Positions 51,059-59,367 of a DNA stretch of 64,000 nt are shown here, in pieces; the first letter of the stretch is position 1; the number at the start of each line of letters is the position of its first letter. The translations under genes and the position numbers were made by a program. The DNA is taken from the NCBI RefSeq assembly GCF_015864665.1, contig NZ_JADYWU010000001.1:1364001-1428000 (forward strand), given 5' to 3'. Source of the DNA: Salinibacterium sp. SWN167 (GTDB lineage: Bacteria; Actinomycetota; Actinomycetes; Actinomycetales; Microbacteriaceae). A model generated the notes under the pieces. That model saw nothing but the letters and a program-made list of their open reading frames with translations. It searched no databases and was not told the DNA's origin.

Positions 51059-51435
51059 TGGGCGAGCAGGCTGGCGCAGTGCCCGCCGATGAGGGCAGCC
51101 CTGCGCAGGAAATCTACCGGCAATTTCGCGGGCTAATCACCTCAGGCCAGCTCGGTTCCGGAGAACGCCTGCCCACCGTGCGCCAAACCGCGAATGATTT
51201 TGGGGTTGCTCCCGGCACTGCGGCAAAAGCCTACAAATTTCTCGAGCGCGACCAACTTGTCGTCACGCGCACCGCGGCAGGCACACGAGTCTCGGAAACA
51301 GCAGCAGTGCTGCCGGCATCCGTAGTTCGTCGCATTCGTGATCTCACCGTCGAAGCCGAAGCAGTAGGTTCCGACTTGGCCGACGTGATCGGCGTGCTCC
51401 GCGTCATCTGGAACAAAGAGGTTGACGTTTTGTGA
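51058..51435 (+). CDS. GntR-family regulator, YtrA subfamily
   Basis: A 125-residue winged-helix regulator: AQEIYRQFRGLITSGQLGSGERLPTVRQTANDFGVAPGTAAKAYKFLERDQLVVTRTAAGTRVSE. The domain is followed by only one or two helices, the short dimerisation tail of the YtrA subfamily. These regulators commonly repress their own operon in response to cell-envelope stress or antibiotics. ATG 51058 overlaps the membrane protein stop by one base. Confidence 0.88.
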   Translation: MGEQAGAVPADEGSPAQEIYRQFRGLITSGQLGSGERLPTVRQTANDFGVAPGTAAKAYKFLERDQLVVTRTAAGTRVSETAAVLPASVVRRIRDLTVEAEAVGSDLADVIGVLRVIWNKEVDVL

Positions 51436-51499
51436 ACGGCGTCCAGCGGTAATCCCCGCGCCAGCGGTCAGGTGATGGTGCGCACCGCAGAAACAGCGC

Positions 51500-51979
51500 T
51501 CAGAACTCGTAAATCTCGGTGAGTTCATCCGACAGCAGTACCGTGTGGGGAAGTTCGCGCAGATCGTCGGCGTCGACAGAGATGCCTCGGAGCTGTGCGA
51601 CCTCGGCATACGCTTCCCACGGGAAGGAATCGGGATTCTCGCGGTCGTCGTTGCGCACTAGAGCGAGAACCTCAGCGATCACGTCGGCTGCGGGCTGTTT
51701 CCACGACACCGCACCGCGGCGCCCATGATGAAAGCCAGTTACGCCGCGATCCATATCGAGCCGGATCATCGACTCATCCGACAGCCGCAGATACTGCGTC
51801 ATCTTCATGCTCATGTGCGGCCGCGTGCTTTCTAGAACCGGATGATCGAGTTCACAGATAATGACGAGACCGGTCACCGTCAGCGTCGAGAGGTCGAAGG
51901 GGAGGCGCTGCGGCTGTTCGTTGAGTGACACGCCCTGATTGATTGGCGCATAGCTTCCTTGCTCATCGCTAACTGACAT
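51500..51979 (-). CDS. Hypothetical protein
   Basis: A 159-residue soluble protein without a recognised domain. It is rich in Asp/Glu/Leu, with MTQYLRLSDESMIRLDMDRGVTGFHHGRRGAVSWKQPAADVIAEVLALV in the middle, suggesting a small alpha/beta fold, perhaps in the family of immunity-like proteins, though no motif confirms this. Start ATG 51979. Convergent with the GntR regulator gene. Confidence 0.6.
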   Translation of the reverse strand: MSVSDEQGSYAPINQGVSLNEQPQRLPFDLSTLTVTGLVIICELDHPVLESTRPHMSMKMTQYLRLSDESMIRLDMDRGVTGFHHGRRGAVSWKQPAADVIAEVLALVRNDDRENPDSFPWEAYAEVAQLRGISVDADDLRELPHTVLLSDELTEIYEF

Positions 51980-52114
51980 GGTGTGAAGTTTAGATCTTCG
52001 CCGTTGCGGACCGGGGCTGTTCGCTTTCGCGGCTGCCGACAGTCCCCAAACTGGTTAACCGCCGCCGCCCGAGAGTAGTGGAGTTTCTCTTACTTTTTCC
52101 GTAGGGTTGGGCAC

Positions 52115-52285
52115 ATGATGAGTTCAATCGGCGCGTTCGCAATGCTTCTCAATCTGCTCTTCGCCGCCGCGGTGATCGTCCTCTTTGTCTTACTTGTCTG
52201 GGCTCTGATCCTGTCGATCAAAGCGCTGCGAAAGTACCTCGGGCAACCGGGGTCGTCCGGCGCGAATGTGCACGGAAGTGAGTGA
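52115..52285 (+). CDS. Small membrane protein (56 residues)
   Basis: A short open frame starting ATG-ATG at 52115 and ending TGA at 52285. It has one strong transmembrane helix (AMLLNLLFAAAVIVLFVLLVWALILSIKAL), a basic ALRKYL juxtamembrane segment and a polar tail. The helix design and positive flank are those of a real single-pass protein. GTAGGG lies about ten bases upstream, a weak ribosome-binding site. It precedes another membrane protein gene by 42 bases on the same strand. Confidence 0.55.
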   Translation: MMSSIGAFAMLLNLLFAAAVIVLFVLLVWALILSIKALRKYLGQPGSSGANVHGSE

Positions 52286-52327
52286 GCGGAATAGGTTCTC
52301 GCGGACACTCCTCGATTCGAAGAACGC

Positions 52328-52774
52328 ATGAGTTCTCCCGCTAAGAACACCGCTGGGGCCGGCATTGCCAAACCCAGCGTGCTCGCACCCAGTGGCGGCT
52401 GGCGCTCAGGTGCCGGGCAACTCGCGTTCTGGCTTATCGCCGCTGTCGGAACGATCGTGCTCTGTGTCGCGTGGTTCTGGTACGGGTTGTCGTTCTCTGA
52501 AGAGATGACCGAGCAGTGCAAGTCGGTCGCGGCGAATTCATCCATGGCCGGGTTCGGACTAGCCTTCGGCGGAATCCCGCTCGTCATCATCCATGTTCTG
52601 ATGCTGGTGCCCATGCTGGTGATCGGCGCGATGTACTACTCGAAACGAACTAGCGGCGTCGTGCTCGCCGTGGTGGTTGTTGTGGCCGCGAGTGGGTTCG
52701 GGATCGTCGTGAACGAACTGCTCTGGGAAGGGCAACTCTTCACCATGTCTGCGGCGAGTTCCGGATGCTTGTAA
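52328..52774 (+). CDS. Three-helix membrane protein, unknown function
   Basis: A 148-residue membrane protein with three transmembrane helices (LAFWLIAAVGTIVLCVAWFWYG; GFGLAFGGIPLVIIHVLMLVPMLVIGAMYY; VVLAVVVVVAASGFGIVV) and an Ala/Gly/Ser-rich N-terminus of about 30 residues. A cysteine in the loop after helix 1 (TEQCKSV) and one at the C-terminus (SSGCL) could form a disulphide. No family recognised. Confidence 0.65.
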   Translation: MSSPAKNTAGAGIAKPSVLAPSGGWRSGAGQLAFWLIAAVGTIVLCVAWFWYGLSFSEEMTEQCKSVAANSSMAGFGLAFGGIPLVIIHVLMLVPMLVIGAMYYSKRTSGVVLAVVVVVAASGFGIVVNELLWEGQLFTMSAASSGCL

Positions 52775-52787
52775 AGGGGGAGTGAAC

Positions 52788-53849
52788 GTGGGGTTTAGTG
52801 AATTGAGCGCCGCTGATGCGGAGCTGTATCGGACGGTTCTCGAAGAGGACGGCCCGATTCGGCTGACCGAACTCGCGCAGTTGCTCCAGAGGGATGGCCA
52901 GGACCTCGTTCAGTTCGATGGCTCAGTCGACAGTCTTGTTCCGCTGTGGAGGTGGTTCATTTCATTTGCGCGCGCTGACTTTCCTGGAGTGCCACCGGAT
53001 GCACGGTCACGGCGGGAGGCTGTCGAAGAGATCATCCCCGGATCATCGAGGCAAGATTATGCGTCTGAATTTCTCGTGCACTATCTATTTGAGGTTGCTA
53101 AGCGCGAACTGCGGGATGTTGTTTGGGCCTTGGATACTTGGAAGCCGGGCATGAGCTTTCAACGAACTGTGATGCAAAGTATTAACGATCGCGAAACCCA
53201 GATTCCCTACTCGCTGGACTCGTTCTGCTGGGGGCTCGTGCACCTCTTGACGTCCGGCAGGGGAGGAGCAGAGGCTCCTGAGAACTTGCTTCATCGCACC
53301 CTGCGGTCGATGCTCAACTTGCCACAAACCGCAGTCGCGGATGCCCTCACAAGGCAGCGCTCTGGAGACTCAATCCTTGAAGGTTCAGACGAGCCCGCTC
53401 CGCGTCGACCACCGTTATTGTTCGCGCCCGCTGCCGAACACTCGGTGTCGGACAGTTCTGAACCTGAGGACGACGAGCCTGTCGGCGATGAGCTCATTCT
53501 GGCGGCGCCCGATACTGATGTGGAGAATCTGGAAGACGCTCGTCCGCTCGACGCCGAGACGGTCGCCCAGACGCTGGCGCGTTTGGGATTCGTTTCTAGC
53601 GAGGGAGAACCGGTCACCGCGGCGGTCATCCTCGCTGAGGGGATGACCGAGTTCATGCGTACGGATCATGAGGTTGCCGTGATCGCTACCGCTGCGTACG
53701 GCGGCAGACTACGGGCCGTTCACGTCGACTCGATCAACCCCACAAAAGCTCAGTGGCAAGAAGTCATGACCGCACTGCAGACGCTCGCATCATCGCTCGA
53801 CGCACGATTTGCGCGCGAAGACGAATTCGATTTCTTCGAAGAAGAGTAG
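52788..53849 (+). CDS. Uncharacterised two-domain protein
   Basis: A 353-residue protein with no recognised domain. The N-terminal ~200 residues are helical, with several tryptophans (LVPLWRWFISFARADFPG, WALDTWKPGM). An acidic, proline-rich linker of about 60 residues follows, then a small alpha/beta C-terminal domain (VTAAVILAEGMTEFMRTDHEVAVIATAAYGGRLRAVHVDSINPTKAQWQEVMTAL), ending in an acidic tail. GTG 52788 has AAGGGGGAG five bases upstream; GTG 52782 is an alternative but overlaps that site. Its place in the accessory region fits defence or conflict genes, but nothing proves that. Confidence 0.6.
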   Translation: MGFSELSAADAELYRTVLEEDGPIRLTELAQLLQRDGQDLVQFDGSVDSLVPLWRWFISFARADFPGVPPDARSRREAVEEIIPGSSRQDYASEFLVHYLFEVAKRELRDVVWALDTWKPGMSFQRTVMQSINDRETQIPYSLDSFCWGLVHLLTSGRGGAEAPENLLHRTLRSMLNLPQTAVADALTRQRSGDSILEGSDEPAPRRPPLLFAPAAEHSVSDSSEPEDDEPVGDELILAAPDTDVENLEDARPLDAETVAQTLARLGFVSSEGEPVTAAVILAEGMTEFMRTDHEVAVIATAAYGGRLRAVHVDSINPTKAQWQEVMTALQTLASSLDARFAREDEFDFFEEE

Positions 53850-53870
53850 ACGGGGCGGGTAGCCGCACGG

Positions 53871-53956
53871 CTAATCCTCAAAGGTGTTGACCATGGCGTG
53901 CGCGGCACGGTCGAGGTACGCCCAGATCTCGGCGTCGTAGAGCGGCGGTAATTCGA
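53871..53956 (-). pseudogene. Second, diverged copy of the 3' end of the truncated-haemoglobin gene
   Basis: This 86-base stretch is 79/86 identical to 54641-54726, the last 27 codons and stop of the globin gene. Both encode ELPPLYDAEIWAYLDRAAHA followed by MVNTFED and a TAG stop. All seven differences are at third codon positions and synonymous. Upstream of this fragment the globin homology ends abruptly. It is a partial gene, not expressed as such. Confidence 0.92.
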
Positions 53957-53993
53957 CCTAAGGTTGCGCTGTCGCCACGGTATCGTGCTCAGC

Positions 53994-54626
53994 ATGAGAA
54001 CCCTGCCGAAAACGGTCAGCACCGAGCATGGGCCGAGCGTCGAAGGTGCCGGGCCCGAACTCCTCACCGAATTGCTCGCAGAATTCGAGAGAGAACTGCG
54101 CGTAGTAGGTGCGCCAACGAGTCTTTTCAACCCCGGGTTAAATCCGGGCGACGTCGAACGGCAGTTTGAATCTCGGGTTCGGGCTGTCCCTCCAGAGCTA
54201 CTTACCTGGTTCGAGTGGCACAACGGGGAACACCCCAGCTCGCCTGACACCGCACCGCAGGTTTTTTGGAGTGGACACACTTTCTGGGATATCGCGGGAG
54301 TCGTTCGCTTGCAAGATCTGGACATTGATGAAATCGCAGGCAACGAGCTGGATTGGGATCCCAACTGGCTTAGGCTCACCGGGCGTTGGGATAACGGCAT
54401 TGCAATTCAGTGCTCAGACGCTGAGGCGTTGCCGTTGGTCAGGAAGGTCGCATTCGATACGAGAACCAATCCGGCTGATACTGACACCCAGCTCGTTTCG
54501 CTCTGCACGCCTATCGCATGGTGGATAGACGCTGTACGAAGTGGTCACTACCGCTGGAGCGATGCCGGGTGGACCCGCTACTTCGAACTGATCCCGCGTG
54601 AGAGGTCGTTCACCGGCTGGGTGTGA
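53994..54626 (+). CDS. SMI1/KNR4 (SUKH)-like protein
   Basis: A 210-residue protein resembling the SUKH superfamily: ESRVRAVPPELLTWFEWHNGEHPSSPDT with the LxxxxxWHNG block near residue 75, then FWDIAGVVRLQDLD and the W-D-P-NWLRLTG-W-DNGIAIQ segment. SUKH proteins are commonly immunity proteins against nuclease toxins of polymorphic-toxin systems; no toxin gene is adjacent. The gene lies exactly between the two copies of the globin 3' end. ATG 53994 is preferred. Confidence 0.6.
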   Translation: MRTLPKTVSTEHGPSVEGAGPELLTELLAEFERELRVVGAPTSLFNPGLNPGDVERQFESRVRAVPPELLTWFEWHNGEHPSSPDTAPQVFWSGHTFWDIAGVVRLQDLDIDEIAGNELDWDPNWLRLTGRWDNGIAIQCSDAEALPLVRKVAFDTRTNPADTDTQLVSLCTPIAWWIDAVRSGHYRWSDAGWTRYFELIPRERSFTGWV

Positions 54627-54640
54627 AGCGTACTCGCCAA

Positions 54641-55168
54641 CTAATCCTCAAACGTATTAACCATGGCGTGCGCGGCACGATCGAGGTACGCCCAGATTTC
54701 GGCGTCGTAGAGCGGCGGCAACTCGAGAGTGTCGAGGGCGTTGCGCATGTGGTGCAACCAGCGGTCGCGAGCATCCGGGTTCACCTTGAAAGGCATGTGG
54801 CGTTGGCGTAGGCGGGGGTGCCCGCGTTCCTGGCTGTAGGTGTTCGGACCTCCCCAATACTGTTCCAAGAAACCCGTCAGGCGCTGGATGGCACCCTCAA
54901 GGTTGGGCTGCTCCGGGTACATCGGCAGCAAAACCTCATCCGTCGCTACGCCAACATAGAACTCGCGCACAAGCTTCTCGAACGTGTCGCGACCGCCGAT
55001 GAGTTCCCACATCGAATCGGCCGGAGCATCCGGAGTCACCGCCGGCTTCGCGATGATGCGAATCTTCGGGCGCTTCGTGGGATCAGCCGTGTTCGCTGTC
55101 TCGGCAGCGTTCTCGGCACCAGCACCGGTCGCGCTCTCAGGGCCAGCCACGTTCTCAGGGTCGGTCAT
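54641..55168 (-). CDS. glbO: Truncated haemoglobin, group II (TrHbO type)
   Basis: A 175-residue 2-on-2 globin with a ~45-residue disordered Ala/Glu/Pro-rich N-terminal extension. The globin part has WELIGGRDTFEKLVREFYVGVATDEVLLPMYPE, LTGFLEQYWGGPNTYSQERGHPRLRQRHMPF with the proximal histidine in RHMPF, and a tryptophan in RDRWLHHMRNAL typical of group II. It binds oxygen or NO and may detoxify NO or act in respiration. Its ATG overlaps the stop of the upstream mechanosensitive channel gene as ATGA. Confidence 0.93.
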   Translation of the reverse strand: MTDPENVAGPESATGAGAENAAETANTADPTKRPKIRIIAKPAVTPDAPADSMWELIGGRDTFEKLVREFYVGVATDEVLLPMYPEQPNLEGAIQRLTGFLEQYWGGPNTYSQERGHPRLRQRHMPFKVNPDARDRWLHHMRNALDTLELPPLYDAEIWAYLDRAAHAMVNTFED

Positions 55169-56154
55169 TTCTTGGGCTTCTCCTCGCCAAAGTTCACGGG
55201 CACCGGGCGCGTGCGGGGCGGTCGTGCACCGCGCACACTCGCAGCACCCTCAAAGCCACTCAACACGATCGAGTTCAATGCGGGAAGTTTGACACCCATC
55301 TCGTCCAAATCCTTCTTCAAACGGGCCCGCAGCTCGCGAGCAACATCATCCTTCGTCGCGGATGCCGTCTTCACCACCAGACGAACAACCACCGCCTCCG
55401 AGGAAATAGATTCAATGCCCCAAATCTCGGGCTGCTCCAAGATGCGAGTCGTCCATTTGGGAGTCTTATAGAGGTCAACGGCGGTCTTCAAGATGCGCTC
55501 CTGCACGGCATCCACATCAGAGTCATACGGCACAGCAAGATCGATGATCACGCGTGCCCAGCCCTGCGACATATTGCCCACCCTGGTGATCTCACCGTTG
55601 CGCACAAACCACAGGGTGCCGTTGACATCGCGAACCTGTGTGGTGCGGATGTCGACCGACTCGACAACACCAACAGCCGGCCCGAGGTCAACAATGTCGC
55701 CCACGCCCAGCTGGTCCTCGGCCACCATAAAGAGACCGTTCAGTACGTCTTTGACCACGTTTTGGGCACCGAAACCAAGACCAGCACCGGTGGCGGCGGT
55801 GATGAGCGCGAAGGCGCCCGTGGCATTCGGCGCGAAGAGATCGAATAGCAACAGCAGCACGACGATCACGATGGCGACCGTGACCAGACTAGAGAGAACC
55901 CCGCCGAGAGTGCGGGTGCGCTGAACAACACGCACAGCTGCCAGCGGAGAGGTCAGAAGAACTTGAGTGTCGTGGATGTTCTCCTTGTGCTTCACGCCGT
56001 TCACCACGCGGTCAACGACGCGCTTGATGACGAACAACAGAATGAAGCGAAGAACCCAGGCGCCGGCAATGATCACGGCACCTTGAAGAAGCGTCGAGTT
56101 CTCGTAAAACGCTCGCACCGCAGCCCAGAGGCCGCCGATCGTGAAATCTTCCAT
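55165..56154 (-). CDS. MscS-family mechanosensitive ion channel
   Basis: A 329-residue small-conductance mechanosensitive channel. About three transmembrane helices are visible, then the pore helix ATGAGLGFGAQNVVKDVLNGLFMVAEDQLGVGDIVDLG (about residues 140-178). The beta domain (RTTQVRDVNGTLWFVRNGEITRVGNMS) and C-terminal cytoplasmic vestibule follow, with a proline/arginine-rich tail. It releases solutes on hypo-osmotic shock, the counterpart of the betaine importer in this window. Cotranscribed with the globin gene. Confidence 0.93.
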   Translation of the reverse strand: MEDFTIGGLWAAVRAFYENSTLLQGAVIIAGAWVLRFILLFVIKRVVDRVVNGVKHKENIHDTQVLLTSPLAAVRVVQRTRTLGGVLSSLVTVAIVIVVLLLLFDLFAPNATGAFALITAATGAGLGFGAQNVVKDVLNGLFMVAEDQLGVGDIVDLGPAVGVVESVDIRTTQVRDVNGTLWFVRNGEITRVGNMSQGWARVIIDLAVPYDSDVDAVQERILKTAVDLYKTPKWTTRILEQPEIWGIESISSEAVVVRLVVKTASATKDDVARELRARLKKDLDEMGVKLPALNSIVLSGFEGAASVRGARPPRTRPVPVNFGEEKPKK

Positions 56155-56231
56155 GCTCGGAGCCTAGCGAGTGACTTCTGTGTAGTCACCGCTAGGCCCC
56201 AGCATGCCCGCCGTGAGGCGGCTGAAAGGGG

Positions 56232-58772
56232 TTAGGAGTTGTCGCGAGCCTGCACGATCAGTGCACGCTCAACACCCGCAAGGTTTTCCACGATGATGCG
56301 GCGCAGCGCCGGCACATCGGGGTTCGCCTCGAGCCAGGCGTTCGTGGCATCCACGAGTTCCTGGCTAGCCAGCGGTGCCGGGTAGAGGCCACGGAGAACC
56401 GTCTCGGCAATCGCGTAGCTGCGGTTCGTCCACACATCGTTGATCGCCTCAAAGTACGGAGCCACAAAAGCTTCCAGCACAGCGGGGTCGTTCACGTGGG
56501 TGTAGCCCATGGTCACGTTGCGCACGATCGCGTTCGGAGCCTTGTCGCTCTTCACGAGGGAATCGAAGGCGGCCTGCTTGCCCGCCTCCGTGGTGATCGT
56601 GGCGCGAGCGCGGGCCGCGGCCTGCTGGCCGTTCGCCGTCTTGTCCTTGGCGAGAGCCTCATCCACTTCAGCATCACCGGCAGCACCGTTGAGCACGAGG
56701 CCCTCCAGAAGCTCCCAGCTCAGGTCAGTGTCAATTTCGAGACCGTCGAGCGTGGTCGAACCGCTGAGCAGAGCGTGCAGCACCGTGACATGCTGTTCGG
56801 TCGATGCCACATTCGCGAAGTACTTCACGAACTGGAACTGAGCATCCGATCCAGCCTCAGCACTCTGAGCGAGACCCCAGAGGGTGTCGCCGATCTTCTC
56901 GATCGTGGCCGCACGACGCTCCGGAGCAACGTACTGCTTAGCCACCAGAACCAGCTGCGCGAGCGTGGTGCGGATGGTGGTCGACTCGGTCTCCGACGCA
57001 ATGTTGCCGAGAACCAGAGCGACATAATCGCTGGCCGGAGTCTCAGCATCACGAGCAGCATCCCACGCGGCACCCCACACGATGGCGCGAGCCAGCGGGT
57101 CAGTGATGTCAGAGAGATGCTTCATCGCGACAGCAAGCGACGAGTCATCGAGACGGATCTTCGCGTACGCGAGGTCGTCATCGTTGATCAGGATGAGGTC
57201 GGGGCGCGTGGTGCCGACGAGCTCGGGAACCTCGGTGCGCTCGCCCACAACATCGATCTCGATGCGGTGGTGGCGAACAAGCTTGCCGTCCTCCAGCGAG
57301 TAGTAACCGATAGCCAGACGGTGCGGGCGAATCGTGGGGTAGTCCTCGGTGGCGGTCTGAACGATCGCGAAGCTTTCGACGGTTCCGTCTTCGGCAGTCA
57401 CGACATCCGGGCGCAGCGTGTTCACGCCAGCGGTCTCCAGCCAGAGCTTGCTCCACTCCATGAGCTCGCGGCCACTGGTCTTCTCCAGCTCGACCAGCAG
57501 ATCCTTGAGCTCGGAGTTGCCGTAGGCGTGCTTCTTGAAGTACGCCGCAACGCCGGCCATGAACGCTTCGAGGCCAACCCAGGCAACGAGTTGCTTGAGA
57601 ATCGAACCACCCTTGGCGTAGGTGATGCCGTCGAAGTTGACGAGAACATCATCGAGGTCGTTGATCGAGGCGTAGACGGGGTGCGTCGAGGGGAGCTGGT
57701 CCTGCTTGTAGGCCCAGCTCTTCTCCATGGCCGCGAACGTGGTCCACGCTTCGGTCCACTCGGTAGCTTCAGCGGTGGCGATAGTCGATGCCCATTCGGC
57801 GAATGACTCGTTGAGCCACAGGTCGTTCCACCACTTCATGGTGACGAGGTCGCCGAACCACATGTGAGCCAGCTCGTGCAGAATCGTGACAACGCGACGT
57901 TCCTTGATGGCGTCGGTCACCTTCGAACGGAACACATACGTCTCGGTGAACGTGACAGCGCCCGCGTTCTCCATGGCACCCGCGTTGAACTCGGGTACGA
58001 ACATCTGGTCGTACTTCTCGAAGGGGTACGGGTACTGAAAGTGCTTCTCGAAGTACTCGAAGCCCTGCTTGGTCTTCTCGAAAATGTAGTCAGCATCGAG
58101 GTACTCGCTCAGCGAGGCACGCGTGAAGATTCCGAGGGGGATGACACGGCCATCGCTCGAGGTGAGCTCGTCGCGAACCTCGGCATACGGGCCCGCCACG
58201 ATCGCGGTGATGTAGCTCGACATGATCTGAGTGGGCGGGAACTCCCACGTGGCGTTCTCGCCATCCACTACCGGAGTGGGCGTTGGCGAGTTGCTGATCA
58301 GAGCCCAGCGTGCCGGTGCCGTCACCGTGAACTGGAACGTGGCCTTGAGGTCAGGCTGCTCGAACACAGCGAAGACGCGACGCGAATCGGGCACCTCGAA
58401 CTGCGAGTAGAGGTACACCTCGTCGTCAACGGGGTCAACGAAGCGGTGCAGGCCCTCACCGGTGTTGGTGTATTCGGCATCCGCTACAACTTCAAGAACG
58501 TTGTTCTCAGCAAGGTTGTCGAGCTGGATGCGCACACCATCGTTCACGGCAGCAACATCCAGTGCGGTGCCGTTGAGCGTGACCGAATCAACCGTGCGGG
58601 TGATCGAATCAATGAAAGTGGATGCGCCAGCAGTGGCAGTAAAGCGAACAGTCGTGCTGCTCTTAAACGTCTCAGGACCCGTAGTGAGGTCAAGCGCAAT
58701 CTCATAGCTGTCAACGTTGACAATCGCTTTGCGTTCTTGCGCTTCAACTCGGGTGAGGTTCTCTCCGGGCAC
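56232..58772 (-). CDS. pepN: Aminopeptidase N
   Basis: An 846-residue M1-family zinc aminopeptidase in the cytoplasm. It has the exopeptidase motif GAMENAG near residue 270, the zinc site HELAHMWFGDL near residue 300 with the third ligand in WLNESFAEW, and the catalytic tyrosine region (DGITYAKGG) near residue 385. The ERAP1-like C-terminal domain follows. GTG 58772 is chosen over TTG 58778 because AAGGAG is six bases before the GTG and directly abuts the TTG. Divergent from rpiB. Confidence 0.93.
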   Translation of the reverse strand: MPGENLTRVEAQERKAIVNVDSYEIALDLTTGPETFKSSTTVRFTATAGASTFIDSITRTVDSVTLNGTALDVAAVNDGVRIQLDNLAENNVLEVVADAEYTNTGEGLHRFVDPVDDEVYLYSQFEVPDSRRVFAVFEQPDLKATFQFTVTAPARWALISNSPTPTPVVDGENATWEFPPTQIMSSYITAIVAGPYAEVRDELTSSDGRVIPLGIFTRASLSEYLDADYIFEKTKQGFEYFEKHFQYPYPFEKYDQMFVPEFNAGAMENAGAVTFTETYVFRSKVTDAIKERRVVTILHELAHMWFGDLVTMKWWNDLWLNESFAEWASTIATAEATEWTEAWTTFAAMEKSWAYKQDQLPSTHPVYASINDLDDVLVNFDGITYAKGGSILKQLVAWVGLEAFMAGVAAYFKKHAYGNSELKDLLVELEKTSGRELMEWSKLWLETAGVNTLRPDVVTAEDGTVESFAIVQTATEDYPTIRPHRLAIGYYSLEDGKLVRHHRIEIDVVGERTEVPELVGTTRPDLILINDDDLAYAKIRLDDSSLAVAMKHLSDITDPLARAIVWGAAWDAARDAETPASDYVALVLGNIASETESTTIRTTLAQLVLVAKQYVAPERRAATIEKIGDTLWGLAQSAEAGSDAQFQFVKYFANVASTEQHVTVLHALLSGSTTLDGLEIDTDLSWELLEGLVLNGAAGDAEVDEALAKDKTANGQQAAARARATITTEAGKQAAFDSLVKSDKAPNAIVRNVTMGYTHVNDPAVLEAFVAPYFEAINDVWTNRSYAIAETVLRGLYPAPLASQELVDATNAWLEANPDVPALRRIIVENLAGVERALIVQARDNS

Positions 58773-58878
58773 GTACAACTCCTTCGTGTTGGGGCGGTTT
58801 GTGACCGCACCTATCTACCTTATGCCGCGACCCCTCAAAGTAGGCACTAGCGGATGCTCGCGACCCTAGACTGGAGGA

Positions 58879-59367
58879 ATGCGCATCCATATCGCCACCG
58901 ATCACGCCGGCCTCGAGTTCAGTGCCACCCTGCAGCAGCACCTCATCGATGCTGGCCACGACGTGATCGATCACGGCCCCGTTGCCTACGACGCTCTCGA
59001 CGATTACCCCGGGTTCTGCATCGCCGCAGCCCGTGGTGTTGCCGCCGACCAGGCTGCCGGTGTTGACGCCCTCGGTGTTGTGTTCGGCGGCTCGGGCAAC
59101 GGTGAGCAAATGGCCGCCAACAAGGTCGTGGGCATCCGCGCCGCCCTCGTCTGGAACGACTCGACCGCCGTTCTGGCCCGCCAACACAACGACGCCAACG
59201 TCATCTCTATTGGTGCCCGCCAGCACACCGTCGACGAAGCCACGCGCTTTATCGACCTCTTCATTGCGGAGCCCTTCTCGGGCGACGAGCGTCACTCTCG
59301 CCGCATCGCCCAGCTTGCCGAATACGAAACCACCGGCGCCATCGCAGCGCACCCCTTCGCGCTCTAA
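58879..59367 (+). CDS. rpiB: Ribose-5-phosphate isomerase B
   Basis: A 162-residue isomerase interconverting ribose-5-phosphate and ribulose-5-phosphate. Family features are the N-terminal HIATDHAGLEFSATLQ, HDVIDHGP, DDYPGFC and FGGSGNGEQMAANKVVGIRAAL. The glutamate of GNGEQ corresponds to the catalytic Glu of the mycobacterial enzyme, which uses Glu instead of the Cys found in E. coli RpiB. The stop overlaps the next ATG by one base. Confidence 0.95.
   Translation: MRIHIATDHAGLEFSATLQQHLIDAGHDVIDHGPVAYDALDDYPGFCIAAARGVAADQAAGVDALGVVFGGSGNGEQMAANKVVGIRAALVWNDSTAVLARQHNDANVISIGARQHTVDEATRFIDLFIAEPFSGDERHSRRIAQLAEYETTGAIAAHPFAL

Noticed and set aside
56496-57806. 436-codon open frame on the plus strand opposite pepN
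   Set aside because: It lies wholly antisense to a gene with full M1 peptidase motifs. Its translation is Arg/Val/Leu/Glu-rich without domain order, as expected for the mirror frame of high-GC coding DNA.
57864-58850. 328-codon plus-strand open frame
   Set aside because: Antisense to the 5' half of pepN and running into the divergent promoter region; no family resemblance.
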